Shown: in pieces, positions 1 through 9,111 of the stretch
Layout of the letters: each line of letters starts with the position of its first letter
Position numbering within the stretch: position 1 is the first letter of the stretch
From: Bordetella genomosp. 12
GTDB taxonomy: Bacteria > Pseudomonadota > Gammaproteobacteria > Burkholderiales > Burkholderiaceae_B
NCBI RefSeq assembly: GCF_002261355.1
Contig: NZ_NEVU01000001.1
Span: 558,001 to 622,000, forward strand
Length of the DNA: 64,000 nucleotides
Direction of reading: 5' to 3'
Position numbers and translations under genes: made by a program
Notes under the pieces: generated by a model
Databases searched by the model: none
Seen by the model: only the letters and a program-made list of their open reading frames with translations
What the model was told of the DNA's origin: nothing

Positions 1-241
1 GCGCCAGGGCATAGGCCTCCTGCTTGAAGGGCACGGTGACGTTCAGGCCCCGGCCGCCTTGCAGGAAAAAGGTTTTTACCGTGTCCCGGAACCCGTCCAG
101 CGGCGCGGCGAGCCGCTCGTAGTCGAGCGCGATATGGGTCTGCTCGGCGAACATCGCGTGGATTTGCGGCGAACGGCTATGTGCAATGGGGTTGCCGATG
201 ACAGCGTAGCGCAGCAGGGCGTCGGCCGGGGTGAGGCTCAT
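1..241 (-). CDS. aroE: shikimate dehydrogenase, N-terminal part (cut by window edge)
   Basis: The minus-strand frame starts at the ATG ending at 241 and runs off the left edge, so only about 80 residues are visible. It contains [15 protein letters not shown] near residues 14-28 and [11 protein letters not shown] near residues 66-76. These are the conserved shikimate-binding segments of AroE, including the catalytic-region lysine of NVTVPFK. AroE reduces 3-dehydroshikimate to shikimate with NADPH in the cytoplasm. The start overlaps the stop of the upstream TonB-like gene by four bases (ATGA), which suggests translational coupling. aroQ, another enzyme of the same pathway, lies at 5764. The assignment is firm for the visible part. 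Confidence 0.93.
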   Translation of the reverse strand, partial: MSLTPADALLRYAVIGNPIAHSRSPQIHAMFAEQTHIALDYERLAAPLDGFRDTVKTFFLQGGRGLNVTVPFKQEAYALA

Positions 242-1110
242 GGTGCGGAGGTTTCCAGGGAATCGTTGACGAAGTGCCAGGTGCGTGTGATGACCAGCAC
301 GTCGGTGTCGCGGGCCAGATCGGGCGGAAAGGGGGCGAAGGGGGCGGCCATCTGCACGATGCGGCGTGCGGCCTGGTTGAGCACCGCGTGCTCCGAAGGC
401 TGATCGATCTCGAACCCCGCCAGACTGCCGTCGGGGCGGATGCTGACCGTGATGCGCAGGCTGCCGTAGACGCGGCCGCGCGCTTGCGCGGGGAAATGCT
501 GGGTGCCGATGGATTCGATGCGGGTGCGCCAGGCATCCAGGTAGGCGGCATAGGGCGAGGCCTGGGCGGCGGGCGCGACGAACGTTTTGCGCGGCAGCGC
601 GCTATACGCCTGGACGCGGTTGGCCAGGGTGGCCACCTGGCCGTTTTGCACCAGCCCGGCCTGATCTTCGACGCTGTCGCCGGGGGCTTGCGACTCATCC
701 CAGGGATGTACCGGCTCGCGCGCCGCGCCGGCCAGATCGGCCGAGGAAATCTGGGTCAGCAGACGCGTCTGCTCGGCCTCGAGCTGGGCCTGGCGCTTGC
801 GCATGGCCTGCAGCACGATGGTGTCTGGCGAATCGCCCGTACGGGGCAGGGGGGAGCTGGCCACGCCGGCCTGCGCATTGCCGCCGCCGTCGACCGCGGC
901 CTGGGCCAGCACCTGGGCCCGCGCGGGCGTGCTGTCGGTGTGGGCATTGACCAGGGTGACTTCCAGACTGGTGAGCGGCGTGCGCCGCGACGGCGGCGCG
1001 CCCAGGCGCCAGGCCAGCAGGCCCGCGTGGACCAGCAGCGAAATGGCGATGGCCACCAGCAGATAGCGCCGGTCGGCCACCCAGGAGGAGGGGAGGATGG
1101 GGCGATGCAC
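238..1110 (-). CDS. TonB-like energy transducer family protein
   Basis: This 290-residue protein has one N-terminal transmembrane segment (about residues 17-35, [19 protein letters not shown]), a long low-complexity periplasmic linker, and a C-terminal TonB-like domain (about 195-285, with [20 protein letters not shown]). TonB proteins couple the inner-membrane proton motive force to outer-membrane receptors. The linker lacks a long Pro-Lys/Pro-Glu stretch, and no exbB or exbD is adjacent, so it may instead be one of the TonB/TolA-like proteins of unknown partner. The frame opens with GTG at 1110. No strong Shine-Dalgarno is seen there, and a GTG at 1080 (VADRRYLL) is an alternative start. 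It sits between an RNase II gene and aroE, all on the minus strand. Confidence 0.75.
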   Translation of the reverse strand: MHRPILPSSWVADRRYLLVAIAISLLVHAGLLAWRLGAPPSRRTPLTSLEVTLVNAHTDSTPARAQVLAQAAVDGGGNAQAGVASSPLPRTGDSPDTIVLQAMRKRQAQLEAEQTRLLTQISSADLAGAAREPVHPWDESQAPGDSVEDQAGLVQNGQVATLANRVQAYSALPRKTFVAPAAQASPYAAYLDAWRTRIESIGTQHFPAQARGRVYGSLRITVSIRPDGSLAGFEIDQPSEHAVLNQAARRIVQMAAPFAPFPPDLARDTDVLVITRTWHFVNDSLETSAP

Positions 1111-1154
1111 CCGAGCATTTTAGGTGAACCGCCCGCTCCCCGCTCAGCGCGGTG

Positions 1155-3035
1155 TTATGCCGGACCGAGGTAGCGGCAGTCCAGTTCGAGCGCGAGCTCG
1201 TCCATGCCCATGATGTCGATTTCGACGGCCGCGCCGCGCTCGAGCTCGGGCAGCCCGCCGACGCGCGTGACCAGGGGCGCATTGCCCAGGCGCACCAGAT
1301 CGTCACGCAGGACGTGGGCGACGCTGCGGCTGATGTTCTGCTGCCGCAGCCAGCGCAGGCACCAGTAGCGTTCCATGGCGTTCTGGAAGTCGGCCCAGGC
1401 CGCGTACTGCGCGTCGAAGGCGCCGATGATGGCGAACAGATCGGCATCCTTGGGTTTGAAGGGCGCGACCAGGCGCGCCGACACGCCGTTCTCCACGGCC
1501 GCGATCAGCTGCCACTGGTTGACCAGGTCGACATAACGCCGCAGCGGCGAGGTGCTCCAGGCGTATTGCGGCACGCCGATGGCCTCGTGCGGCAAGGCCT
1601 GGGTGCTCATGCGCACCCGCCCGGCCTGCTGCGAACGGTAGATGCCCGGCACACCATGCTGGTGCAGCAGGCCGCCCCAGAGGTTGTTGGCCAGGATCAT
1701 GTACTCGGCCACCATGCGATCCAGCGGCGCATTGCGCTGGCGCGGCACCAGCCGCACCGGGGTGTCGGGATTGTCGGGGTCGCCGTCCAGGTAGAAGCTG
1801 TACTCGACCCGGCTGTTGTTCTCGGGCTTGCCGCGGATGATTTCGCGCTGAGCCGACAGCGACTGGGCCAATTGCCACAGGGGGCGCAGCCAGTGGCCAT
1901 AGGGCAGCGGGGCGTCGGGGTCGGCCAGCGCGGCTTCGGTCACCTGGGTGTCGAGTTGGTTGTGGCGCAGGTTTTCGCGCACCACGATGCGTTCGACGCG
2001 GGTGTCGGAGGCGATGATCTCGCCCGTGGCCGGGTCGGCCGTCACATAGAGCGACAGGGCGGGGACTTCGCGCCCGGCGTCCAGCGAAAAGGTCTGGATC
2101 ACCGAGTCGGGCTGCATGGGGATTTTGTCGCCCGGCATGTAGACCGTCGACAGGCGCTGGCGCGCCAGCTTGTCCAGATCGCTGCCGCGCGTGACCGCCA
2201 GGCCGGGGGCGGCGACGTGGATGCCCACGCGCACGCGGCCGTCAGGCAGGCGGGTTACCGAGAGCGCATCGTCGATTTCGGTGGTGGTGACGTCATCGAT
2301 CGAATAGATCTCCGCGTCGGCCAGCGGCAGCTCCTGCGTGACCGCGGGCAGGCTGATATCCGGAAAACCCACGCCGCGCGGGAAGTTGACCGCCAGGAAG
2401 CGCTGCTTGTGCAAGGCCAGCGCATTGGGCCAGGCGCCCAGCTCCAGCAAGAGCCGGTCGGGGCTTTTCTGCAGGCGCGCGCAGGCCGCGTCCAGCGCCT
2501 TCCATTGCATGGTGTTCTTGTCGGGGCGCACCAGCAGCGATTCGGCCATCTGGCCGATCTCCTCGGGCAGCGTGCCCTGCGCCATGGCGTCGACCCAGGT
2601 CTGCTGCTGCTCGGCCTGGCGCTGTTTTTTCTCCAGCGCGGCCAGCGCGGCTTGCAGGATGTCGGGCGGTGCCGGACGGTAATGGCCTTTGCCGCGGCGG
2701 TGGAAGTACACCGGCGCGCCGTGCAGGCGCATCAGCAAGGCGGCCTGCTCCACGGCGCTGGGCGCGTGGCCGAAGTAGTCGGCCGCCAGTACCGGGGCGT
2801 CGAACTCTTCCTGAGGCGCGCATTCCCACAGAAAGGCCAGATCGATATCTTCAGCCAGCGCGGCGGCCTCGCGCATCAGCGCGGCCGGCTCCGGCGCGGC
2901 AAAGTTGAACAGGGTATTGGCGCGCTTTATTTTGCTGCGCTTGCCCGACTCCGACTCCACCTGCAGGCTGGTGTCGGTTTCCGACAGGATATTGCCGGCT
3001 TTGAAACTGCCGTCATCTTCGTAAAACACGTACAT
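1155..3035 (-). CDS. rnb: RNase II-family 3'-5' exoribonuclease (RNB domain)
   Basis: The 626-residue protein has an N-terminal segment of about 230 residues, then an RNB catalytic domain starting near residue 243 with DDVTTTEIDDALSV. The acidic residues there correspond to the Mg-binding aspartates of RNase II/RNase R. YMPGDKIPMQP and a later TSPLRRYVDLVNQWQL (RNB signature region) follow. Such enzymes degrade single-stranded RNA processively from the 3' end. The length is close to RNase II (about 640) rather than RNase R (above 750), and no clear C-terminal lysine-rich tail is seen. The ATG at 3035 is the first good start. The next gene toward aroE begins 44 bases downstream, compatible with an operon. 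Confidence 0.85.
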   Translation of the reverse strand: MYVFYEDDGSFKAGNILSETDTSLQVESESGKRSKIKRANTLFNFAAPEPAALMREAAALAEDIDLAFLWECAPQEEFDAPVLAADYFGHAPSAVEQAALLMRLHGAPVYFHRRGKGHYRPAPPDILQAALAALEKKQRQAEQQQTWVDAMAQGTLPEEIGQMAESLLVRPDKNTMQWKALDAACARLQKSPDRLLLELGAWPNALALHKQRFLAVNFPRGVGFPDISLPAVTQELPLADAEIYSIDDVTTTEIDDALSVTRLPDGRVRVGIHVAAPGLAVTRGSDLDKLARQRLSTVYMPGDKIPMQPDSVIQTFSLDAGREVPALSLYVTADPATGEIIASDTRVERIVVRENLRHNQLDTQVTEAALADPDAPLPYGHWLRPLWQLAQSLSAQREIIRGKPENNSRVEYSFYLDGDPDNPDTPVRLVPRQRNAPLDRMVAEYMILANNLWGGLLHQHGVPGIYRSQQAGRVRMSTQALPHEAIGVPQYAWSTSPLRRYVDLVNQWQLIAAVENGVSARLVAPFKPKDADLFAIIGAFDAQYAAWADFQNAMERYWCLRWLRQQNISRSVAHVLRDDLVRLGNAPLVTRVGGLPELERGAAVEIDIMGMDELALELDCRYLGPA

Positions 3036-3088
3036 ATATCAGTCCATCGGGCCGGGGCGCAGCGCGGCCGGGCGTATCGGGAGTTTAA

Positions 3089-3703
3089 TCAGTGGGGGTG
3101 AACCAGGGCAAAATCAAGTACCTCCGGCAGCCATTGCGCGAAGTCGGACAGGCCATGGTCGCTGCCCGGAATGATGCGTTGGCGGCAGCCTTCGAAGCGA
3201 TCGCGCATCTCGCGCCAGTCCAGCACTTCGTCGCCGGTGGCCGCCAGCAGGAAATACCGTTGCGGACGGGTCAACTCCGGGACATCCAGCTCGCGCAGCT
3301 CCTGCACGTACTCGGGCAGAAAGACGAAAGGGGCCGGCGAATGATACATCGTGTGTTCGCCGACCTGGGTGGCCAGGTCCCGCGCGGCATGGACCGCCGG
3401 GTTGATCAGCACTGCCTTGCAGCCCAGTTGTTCGGCCAGCCAGGTGGCGTAATAGCCGCCCAGCGAGGAGCCGACCACGGTCAGCGGCGTGGTGTCGTCG
3501 TCGGCCAGCAACTGCCGGGCCGTGTCCCGCGCCAGCGCGGCTGCCGCGCGCGGGCTGGCGGGCAGCGCCGGGCAGGCGTAATCCTGCTGCCGGCCCCGTT
3601 CGGCCATGGCCTGCCCCATCAGCCGGGCTTTGAAAGAGTCCGGTGACGAGCGGAAACCGTGCAGATACAGGATTTTGGCGGCAGGCATGGCGGCGGGACG
3701 CAT
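3089..3703 (-). CDS. yqiA: YqiA-family alpha/beta-hydrolase esterase
   Basis: A protein of about 204 residues. It begins with ILYLHGFRSSPDSFKA, the oxyanion-hole region of the YqiA/UPF0227 esterases. A nucleophile elbow GSSLGG lies near residue 78, and GDEVLDW and GSDHGLSDF near residue 184 supply the putative acid and histidine. E. coli YqiA hydrolyses acyl-CoA and p-nitrophenyl esters; the physiological substrate is not known. The ATG at 3703 shares one base with the stop of mpl, and a GTG at 3706 in the same frame would give a four-base overlap. Either way it is coupled to mpl. It ends 54 bases before the RNase II gene. Confidence 0.82.
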   Translation of the reverse strand: MRPAAMPAAKILYLHGFRSSPDSFKARLMGQAMAERGRQQDYACPALPASPRAAAALARDTARQLLADDDTTPLTVVGSSLGGYYATWLAEQLGCKAVLINPAVHAARDLATQVGEHTMYHSPAPFVFLPEYVQELRELDVPELTRPQRYFLLAATGDEVLDWREMRDRFEGCRQRIIPGSDHGLSDFAQWLPEVLDFALVHPH

Positions 3704-5070
3704 CACACCCGCGCCAGCGCGTTGAGCAGTTTGTCGTGCACGCCGCCAAAGCCGCCATTGCTCATCACCAGGACGTGGTCGCCCGGGCGCGCGGCCTGGC
3801 TGACGGCCGCCACCAGTGCGTCGAGGTCCTCGTAGCTGCTGGCGCGTTCGCCCAGCGGCGCCAGCACCTCGGCCGGGTTCCAGCCCAGGGCGTGCTTGCC
3901 CTCGTGGGCGCCAAAGCAGAACACCAGATCCGCGCCGGCCAGGGCCTGCGGCAGGCGCGCCGCCATGGTGCCGAGTTTCATGGTGTTCGAGCGCGGCTCC
4001 AGGACGGCCAGGATGCGGGCCGGGCCAACCTGGCGGCGCAGGCCCGCGACGGTGGTCGCGATCGCGGTGGGGTGATGGGCGAAATCGTCGTAGACCGTCA
4101 CGCCGTGGACCGTGCCGCGCAACTCCATGCGCCGTTTGACGCCGGCGAAACGGCTCAGAGCTGCCACGCCCTCGGCGGCCGGCACGCCGACGTCCTCGGC
4201 CGCCGCCAGCGCGGCCAGGGCATTCATGCGGTTATGTTCGCCGCCCAGCGCCCAGCGCACGGTGCCCACGCTGTGGCCCTCGCGCAGCACGGTAAAGGCG
4301 CCATCCTCGTCGACCGGGCCCGCCTGCCAGGCTCCGCCCGCGCCAAAGCGCACCGTGCGCGACCAATTGCCCCGCGCCAGTACGCGCTCGAGCGCTTCGC
4401 TGCGGGTGGGCAGCACGATGCGGCCTTCCGAGGGGATGGTGCGCACCAGGTGATGAAACTGCGTCTCGATGGCGGCCAGATCCGGAAAGATGTCGGCGTG
4501 ATCGTATTCGAGGTTGTTCAGGATGGCCGTGCGGGGCCGGTAATGGACGAACTTTGAGCGTTTGTCGAAAAACGCGGTGTCGTATTCGTCGGCCTCGATG
4601 ACGAAGGGCCGCACGGTAGGCCGGTAGCGCGCTGAAACCTTCAGGCCGGGCGCCACGCCGCCGATCAGGAAGTTGGGCTGCAGGCCAGCCTCTTCCAGTA
4701 TCCAGGCCAGCATCGAGCTGGTGGTCGTCTTGCCATGGGTGCCGGCCACGGCCAGCACATGAGCCTGCGGCAGGATGTTGTCGCCCAGCCATTGGGGTCC
4801 GGAGATGTAGCGCGCGCCGCTGTTGAGGATGGCTTCCATCAGCGGGTTGCCCCGGCTGACGACGTTGCCGATCACGAACAGATCCGGCTTGAGGGAGAGC
4901 TGGTCGGCGCCGAAACCCTCTATCAGAGAGATGCCCTGTTCGGTCAGTTGGGTGCTCATGGGCGGGTAGACGCCCGCATCGCAGCCTGTCACTTTATGGC
5001 CAGCCTCGCGCGCGATCAGCGCCAGTCCGCCCATGAAGGTGCCGCAAATGCCAAGTATATGTAGATGCAT
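3703..5070 (-). CDS. mpl: UDP-N-acetylmuramate:L-Ala-gamma-D-Glu-meso-DAP ligase
   Basis: The 455-residue Mur-ligase-family enzyme attaches recycled murein tripeptide (L-Ala-D-Glu-mDAP) to UDP-MurNAc, a cytoplasmic peptidoglycan recycling step. The N-terminus HLHILGICGTFMGGLALIAR is the Rossmann loop typical of Mpl/MurC. The ATP P-loop GTHGKTTTSS lies near residues 110-119, and VYDDFAHHPTAI in the C-terminal part is a Mur-ligase signature. The frame is open further upstream, but the ATG at 5070, preceded by AGGAGAACCCC, fits the family start. anmK (54779), another muropeptide recycling gene, is in the same window. The yqiA-like gene follows with an overlap. Confidence 0.93.
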   Translation of the reverse strand: MHLHILGICGTFMGGLALIAREAGHKVTGCDAGVYPPMSTQLTEQGISLIEGFGADQLSLKPDLFVIGNVVSRGNPLMEAILNSGARYISGPQWLGDNILPQAHVLAVAGTHGKTTTSSMLAWILEEAGLQPNFLIGGVAPGLKVSARYRPTVRPFVIEADEYDTAFFDKRSKFVHYRPRTAILNNLEYDHADIFPDLAAIETQFHHLVRTIPSEGRIVLPTRSEALERVLARGNWSRTVRFGAGGAWQAGPVDEDGAFTVLREGHSVGTVRWALGGEHNRMNALAALAAAEDVGVPAAEGVAALSRFAGVKRRMELRGTVHGVTVYDDFAHHPTAIATTVAGLRRQVGPARILAVLEPRSNTMKLGTMAARLPQALAGADLVFCFGAHEGKHALGWNPAEVLAPLGERASSYEDLDALVAAVSQAARPGDHVLVMSNGGFGGVHDKLLNALARV

Positions 5071-5142
5071 GGGGTTCTCCTGCAGGCATTGTAGAGGGGA
5101 TGGCCGTGGCCGGCTTGGGCGGTGCCGGTATATGATGGGCGC

Positions 5143-5688
5143 ATGAACCGACGACTCTTCGTTTGCGCAGGGGCAGTCGCCGTCGCGGCGGCCGCAGGTG
5201 GCTTTATCTATACGCGTTCGGCGCGGCAGGCCCCGCCGCCGGCGGTGCCGCCGCCGGCGGTGCCGCCGGACGCGCTGGCCAGCCTGCTCGCGCTGTCGTT
5301 GCCCGATCTGGACGGCAAGCCCCAGGCCCTGTCGCAATGGCGAGGCCAGCCCATGGTGATCAATTTCTGGGCCACGTGGTGCGCGCCCTGCGTCAAGGAA
5401 ATGCCCGAGCTTGACGAACTGCAGAAAAAGGCCGGCAAAGTCAAATTTGTCGGGATCGGTGTCGATACCGCCGACAACATGCGAAGATTCGTCGCCAAAG
5501 TGCCGGTTTCCTACCCCTTGCTGGTGATGGGCGCCGGGGCGGTCGATATGCTGCGCGGGCTGGGCAATCCGGCCGGAGGGTTGCCATTTACCCTGGTTTT
5601 GAATGCAGATGGCAGCATTAAGCAGAAGATCCTCGGCCAGATCGATCCCGCTGTGCTGGAAAAGACAGTTATGGGCCTTGCCGCCTGA
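5143..5688 (+). CDS. TlpA/ResA-like membrane-anchored thioredoxin
   Basis: The 181-residue protein has an N-terminal signal/anchor (MNRRLFVCAGAVAVAAAAGG), a proline-rich linker (APPPAVPPPAVPPD) and an AhpC-TSA/TlpA-type domain. The active site is WATWCAPC, with cysteines at about residues 80 and 83, and the cis-proline loop is GGLPFTLVL. Such proteins reduce periplasmic disulfides, for example in cytochrome c maturation or for envelope proteins. No ccm genes are nearby, so the client is unknown. The ATG at 5143 was chosen over an upstream GTG because it opens directly into the signal sequence. It is transcribed divergently from mpl and is followed 75 bases later by aroQ. Confidence 0.87.
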   Translation: MNRRLFVCAGAVAVAAAAGGFIYTRSARQAPPPAVPPPAVPPDALASLLALSLPDLDGKPQALSQWRGQPMVINFWATWCAPCVKEMPELDELQKKAGKVKFVGIGVDTADNMRRFVAKVPVSYPLLVMGAGAVDMLRGLGNPAGGLPFTLVLNADGSIKQKILGQIDPAVLEKTVMGLAA

Positions 5689-5763
5689 GCCAGTTGCACA
5701 AATAGTTCAAATTGGCGTAAAAAGGCGGTTTATCGATTGTTTTGCCAGCAACTGGCAGGCCAA

Positions 5764-6198
5764 ATGGCGCGACGCATACTGGTATTGCACGGCCCGAATT
5801 TGAATCTCCTCGGAACGCGGGAGCCCGAGATCTACGGCAGCCTTACGCTGGCACAGATCAACGCGGGTCTCGAATCCCTGGCGACGGAGCTCGGCGTGAC
5901 CTTGTCGGCTTGGCAGAGCAATCATGAAGGGGCCTTGGTGGATCGTATCCAGGCGGCAGCCCGCGACGGTACGGATTTCATCATCATCAATGCGGCAGCC
6001 TACACCCATACCAGTGTGGCGGTGCGCGATGCGCTGGCCGGAGTGGCGATCCCATTTATTGAAGTACATTTGTCCAACCTGTATAAGCGCGAGACCTTCC
6101 GGCATCACTCCTACCTTTCCGATATCGCCATCGGCCTTATCAGCGGTCTGGGAGCGAACGGCTACGAGGCGGCCTTGCGCTACGCGGCGCGGCATTGA
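5764..6198 (+). CDS. aroQ: type II 3-dehydroquinate dehydratase
   Basis: A 144-residue protein beginning [20 protein letters not shown], the signature N-terminus of the dodecameric type II enzyme that converts 3-dehydroquinate to 3-dehydroshikimate. The catalytic tyrosine lies in EIYG (about residue 22). [14 protein letters not shown] carries the catalytic histidine loop, and PFIEVHLSN follows. The length is normal for the family (about 145). The frame is open for nine codons upstream, but the ATG at 5764 matches family starts and is preceded by a GGCAGG-like ribosome site. It stands just upstream of accBC, the usual order aroQ-accB-accC in many proteobacteria. Confidence 0.95.
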   Translation: MARRILVLHGPNLNLLGTREPEIYGSLTLAQINAGLESLATELGVTLSAWQSNHEGALVDRIQAAARDGTDFIIINAAAYTHTSVAVRDALAGVAIPFIEVHLSNLYKRETFRHHSYLSDIAIGLISGLGANGYEAALRYAARH

Positions 6199-6288
6199 CA
6201 CTCACCCGGACCCACGTTTTTCCTTAGCAAAACATCACGAGCATCCGCCCAGCGCGGGCGCCGCCAACATTATCGGGAAGCAGCTTCC

Positions 6289-6735
6289 ATGGACCTCCGA
6301 AAACTCAAGACCCTGATCGACCTCGTGGCTGAATCGGGTATTGCCGAGCTTGAAATCACTGAAGGCGAAGGCAAGGTTCGCATCGTCAAGTTCTCCCAGA
6401 CCCTGCAGCCGGTTGCCTATCATGCGCCGGAAGCCGCCCCGTCGGTCGTGGCCGCTGCGCCCGCCGCCGCCCCGGCCGCGCCCGCCGCGCCCGTGGTGCA
6501 GGGCCATGTCGTCAAGGCTCCCATGGTCGGTACGTTCTACCGCTCGCCCAACCCTGGCTCGGCGCCCTTCGTCGATGTCGGCCAGACCGTCAAGGAAGGC
6601 GATGCGCTGTGCATCATCGAAGCCATGAAGCTGCTTAACGAGATCGAAGCCGACAAATCCGGCGTGATCAAAGAAATCCTGGTCGAGAACGGCGAACCGG
6701 TCGAATACGGTCAACCGCTGTTCGTTATTGGCTGA
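6289..6735 (+). CDS. accB: acetyl-CoA carboxylase biotin carboxyl carrier protein
   Basis: The 148-residue protein has an N-terminal helical part ([20 protein letters not shown]), an Ala/Pro-rich linker (about residues 45-72) and a C-terminal biotinyl domain starting [13 protein letters not shown]. The biotin-accepting lysine is K114 in [13 protein letters not shown]. coli has EAMKMMN at this point. BCCP carries CO2 from biotin carboxylase to the AccAD carboxyltransferase in fatty acid synthesis. accC starts nine bases after the stop, forming the classic accBC pair. Confidence 0.97.
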   Translation: MDLRKLKTLIDLVAESGIAELEITEGEGKVRIVKFSQTLQPVAYHAPEAAPSVVAAAPAAAPAAPAAPVVQGHVVKAPMVGTFYRSPNPGSAPFVDVGQTVKEGDALCIIEAMKLLNEIEADKSGVIKEILVENGEPVEYGQPLFVIG

Positions 6736-6744
6736 TAGCGAAAA

Positions 6745-8091
6745 ATGTTTGAGAAAATCCTGATCGCCAACCGCGGCGAGATTGCTCTGCGCATCCAGCG
6801 CGCCTGCCGTGAGCTGGGCATCAAGACCGTGGTCGTGCACTCGGAAGCCGACCGCGAAGCCAAGTACGTGCGCCTGGCCGACGAGTCCGTGTGCATCGGG
6901 CCGGCCCCGTCGCGCGAAAGCTACCTCAATATGCCGGCCATCATTTCGGCCGCCGAGGTGACCGACGCCGAGGCCATTCACCCTGGCTACGGTTTTCTGT
7001 CCGAGAACGCCGACTTCGCCGAGCGCGTCGAGAAAAGCGGTTTCGTCTTCATCGGCCCGCGTCCGGAAACCATCCGCCTCATGGGCGACAAGGTCAGCGC
7101 CAAACACGCCATGATCGAAGCCGGCGTGCCGGTGGTGCCGGGTTCGGAAGGCGCGTTGCCGGATGATCCGCAGGAAATCATGCGTGTTGCCCGCGAAGTG
7201 GGCTATCCGGTCATCATCAAGGCCGCAGGCGGCGGCGGTGGCCGCGGCATGCGCGTGGTGTATACCGAGGCGGCCCTGATCAACGCGGTCAACATGACGC
7301 GTTCGGAAGCGGGCGCGGCCTTCAACAACCCCGAAGTCTATATGGAGAAGTTCCTGGAAAATCCGCGTCACGTGGAGATCCAGGTGCTGGCAGATGGCGG
7401 ACGCACCGCCGTGTGGCTGGGCGAGCGCGATTGCTCCATGCAGCGCCGCCACCAGAAAGTCATCGAAGAGGCGCCGGCGCCGGGCATTCCCCGCCGCCTG
7501 ATCGAGCGCATCGGCGACCGTTGCGCCGATGCCTGCCGCAAGATGGGCTACCGCGGCGCGGGCACGTTCGAGTTTCTGTTCGAAAACGGCGAGTTCTATT
7601 TCATTGAAATGAACACCCGGATTCAGGTCGAGCACCCGGTGACCGAATTGATCACAGGCGTGGATCTGGTTCAGCAGCAGATTCTGATCGCCGCCGGCGA
7701 AAAGTTCACCTTGCGCCAGCGGGATGTGGCGTTCAAGGGCCATGCCATCGAATGCCGTATCAATGCCGAAGATCCCTTCCGCTTCGTGCCCAGCCCGGGG
7801 CGGATCACGAATTGGCATACGCCGGGCGGCCCGGGCGTGCGCATCGACTCGCACGCCTACAACAGCTACTTCGTGCCGCCCAATTACGACTCGATGATCG
7901 CCAAGGTCATCACTTATGGCGACACGCGCGAACAGGCCCTGGCCCGGATGCGCATTGCGTTGTCGGAAATGGTGGTCGAAGGCATTCAGACCAACATCCC
8001 GCTGCACCGCGAGCTGTTGCAGGATGCCCGCTTCATCGAAGGCGGCACCAGTATCCATTATCTGGAAAACAAGCTGGCTCAGCGTCCCTGA
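6745..8091 (+). CDS. accC: acetyl-CoA carboxylase, biotin carboxylase subunit
   Basis: A 448-residue ATP-grasp enzyme. [19 protein letters not shown] is the biotin carboxylase N-terminus. [10 protein letters not shown] near residue 163 is the flexible glycine-rich ATP lid. [18 protein letters not shown] near residue 288 carries the metal-binding Glu/Asn and the catalytic Arg. Full length for AccC. It carboxylates the biotin on AccB using ATP and bicarbonate. It is directly downstream of accB and is followed by a strong rho-independent terminator at 8100. Confidence 0.97.
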   Translation: MFEKILIANRGEIALRIQRACRELGIKTVVVHSEADREAKYVRLADESVCIGPAPSRESYLNMPAIISAAEVTDAEAIHPGYGFLSENADFAERVEKSGFVFIGPRPETIRLMGDKVSAKHAMIEAGVPVVPGSEGALPDDPQEIMRVAREVGYPVIIKAAGGGGGRGMRVVYTEAALINAVNMTRSEAGAAFNNPEVYMEKFLENPRHVEIQVLADGGRTAVWLGERDCSMQRRHQKVIEEAPAPGIPRRLIERIGDRCADACRKMGYRGAGTFEFLFENGEFYFIEMNTRIQVEHPVTELITGVDLVQQQILIAAGEKFTLRQRDVAFKGHAIECRINAEDPFRFVPSPGRITNWHTPGGPGVRIDSHAYNSYFVPPNYDSMIAKVITYGDTREQALARMRIALSEMVVEGIQTNIPLHRELLQDARFIEGGTSIHYLENKLAQRP

Positions 8092-8099
8092 GCAGCGAT

Positions 8100-8124
8100 C
8101 GGGGCCCGCGTGGCCCCGTTTTTT
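8100..8124 (+). terminator. rho-independent terminator after accC
   Basis: CGGGGCC / GGCCCCG form a 7-bp stem with loop CGCGT (8107-8111), followed by six T residues (8119-8124). It lies nine bases after the accC stop and should end the aroQ-accBC transcript. Confidence 0.85.
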
Positions 8125-8140
8125 GTATTGATGGCGACAG

Positions 8141-8159
8141 GGCCCGCGTGACGCGGGCC
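8141..8159 (+). other. second hairpin in the accC-prmA gap
   Basis: GGCCCGCG (8141-8148) and CGCGGGCC (8152-8159) form an 8-bp stem with a TGA loop, directly before the AAGGAAG ribosome site of prmA. A smaller CCTTG/CAAGG hairpin overlaps its end. There is no T-run, so it is not a classical terminator; it could fold in the prmA leader. Confidence 0.5.
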
Positions 8160-8181
8160 TTGCCGCAAGGAAGAAGCACAT

Positions 8182-9090
8182 ATGCGTGAATTGGTCCTTT
8201 ATTGCCGTGAGGCCCAGGCCGAGGCACTGTCCGACGCGCTGCTGGAAGCGGGCGTGTTGTCGGTTTCCGTCGAGGATGCCGATCTGGGCACCGAGGACGA
8301 GCGGCCGCTGTTTGGCGAACCCGGCACCGAGCCTGCCGTGCAGGCCTGGGACCGCAACCGCGTGGTGGCGCTTCTGCCCGATGGCGCGGATCCGGCCCAA
8401 TTGCTCGAAGAAGCTGCGCAATCGGTCAGTTTGGATGTGGCCGAGTTCGCCGGCTGGAGCTTGCGCGACGTGCCGGACGCCGATTGGGTGCGCCTGACGC
8501 AATCGCAGTTCGGGCCCATTCGGATCTCCGACCAACTGTGGATCGTGCCCAGCTGGCACCGCGATGACGACAGCGTGCAGACCCCTGCCGGCGGTATCCG
8601 CATCGAACTCGATCCCGGTCTGGCTTTCGGCACCGGCAGCCATCCGACCACCCATCTGTGCCTGGCCTGGCTGGAAGCCGAGCTGCCCGCCGGCGCCGAC
8701 GTGCTGGATTACGGTTGCGGCTCGGGCATTCTGGCCATCGCCGCCCGCAAGCTGGGCGCCGGCGACACCACGGCGGTGGATATCGATCCGCAGGCCGTGC
8801 AGTCCACGCGCGACAACGCCGACGTCAATCAGGTCAGCTTGCGGGCGCAGTTGCCCGAAGGCCTGGCCGACGGGCAGTTCAAAGTCGTGGTGGCCAACAT
8901 CCTGTCCAATCCGCTGAAGGTGCTCGCGCCCATGCTCGCCGGCCGGGTCGCGCCCGGCGGGGATCTGGTGCTGTCCGGTGTGCTGCAACGCCAGGCCGAA
9001 GAGGTGGCCGCCGCTTATGCGCCCTGGATCGCCATGTCCGTCTGGCGCGAGCGCGACGGCTGGGTTTGCCTGCACGGACGCAAGGCCTGA
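8182..9090 (+). CDS. prmA: ribosomal protein L11 methyltransferase
   Basis: The 302-residue class I SAM-dependent methyltransferase trimethylates ribosomal protein L11. [17 protein letters not shown] is the PrmA-specific region. The SAM motif [21 protein letters not shown] begins near residue 174, and [17 protein letters not shown] corresponds to the catalytic NxxxxP loop. The N-terminal 110 residues are the L11-recognition domain. The ATG at 8182 has the ribosome site AAGGAAG. The next gene starts 21 bases after its stop. Confidence 0.95.
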   Translation: MRELVLYCREAQAEALSDALLEAGVLSVSVEDADLGTEDERPLFGEPGTEPAVQAWDRNRVVALLPDGADPAQLLEEAAQSVSLDVAEFAGWSLRDVPDADWVRLTQSQFGPIRISDQLWIVPSWHRDDDSVQTPAGGIRIELDPGLAFGTGSHPTTHLCLAWLEAELPAGADVLDYGCGSGILAIAARKLGAGDTTAVDIDPQAVQSTRDNADVNQVSLRAQLPEGLADGQFKVVVANILSNPLKVLAPMLAGRVAPGGDLVLSGVLQRQAEEVAAAYAPWIAMSVWRERDGWVCLHGRKA

Positions 9091-9111
9091 CGCACGGACA
9101 GAGGCAAGATC

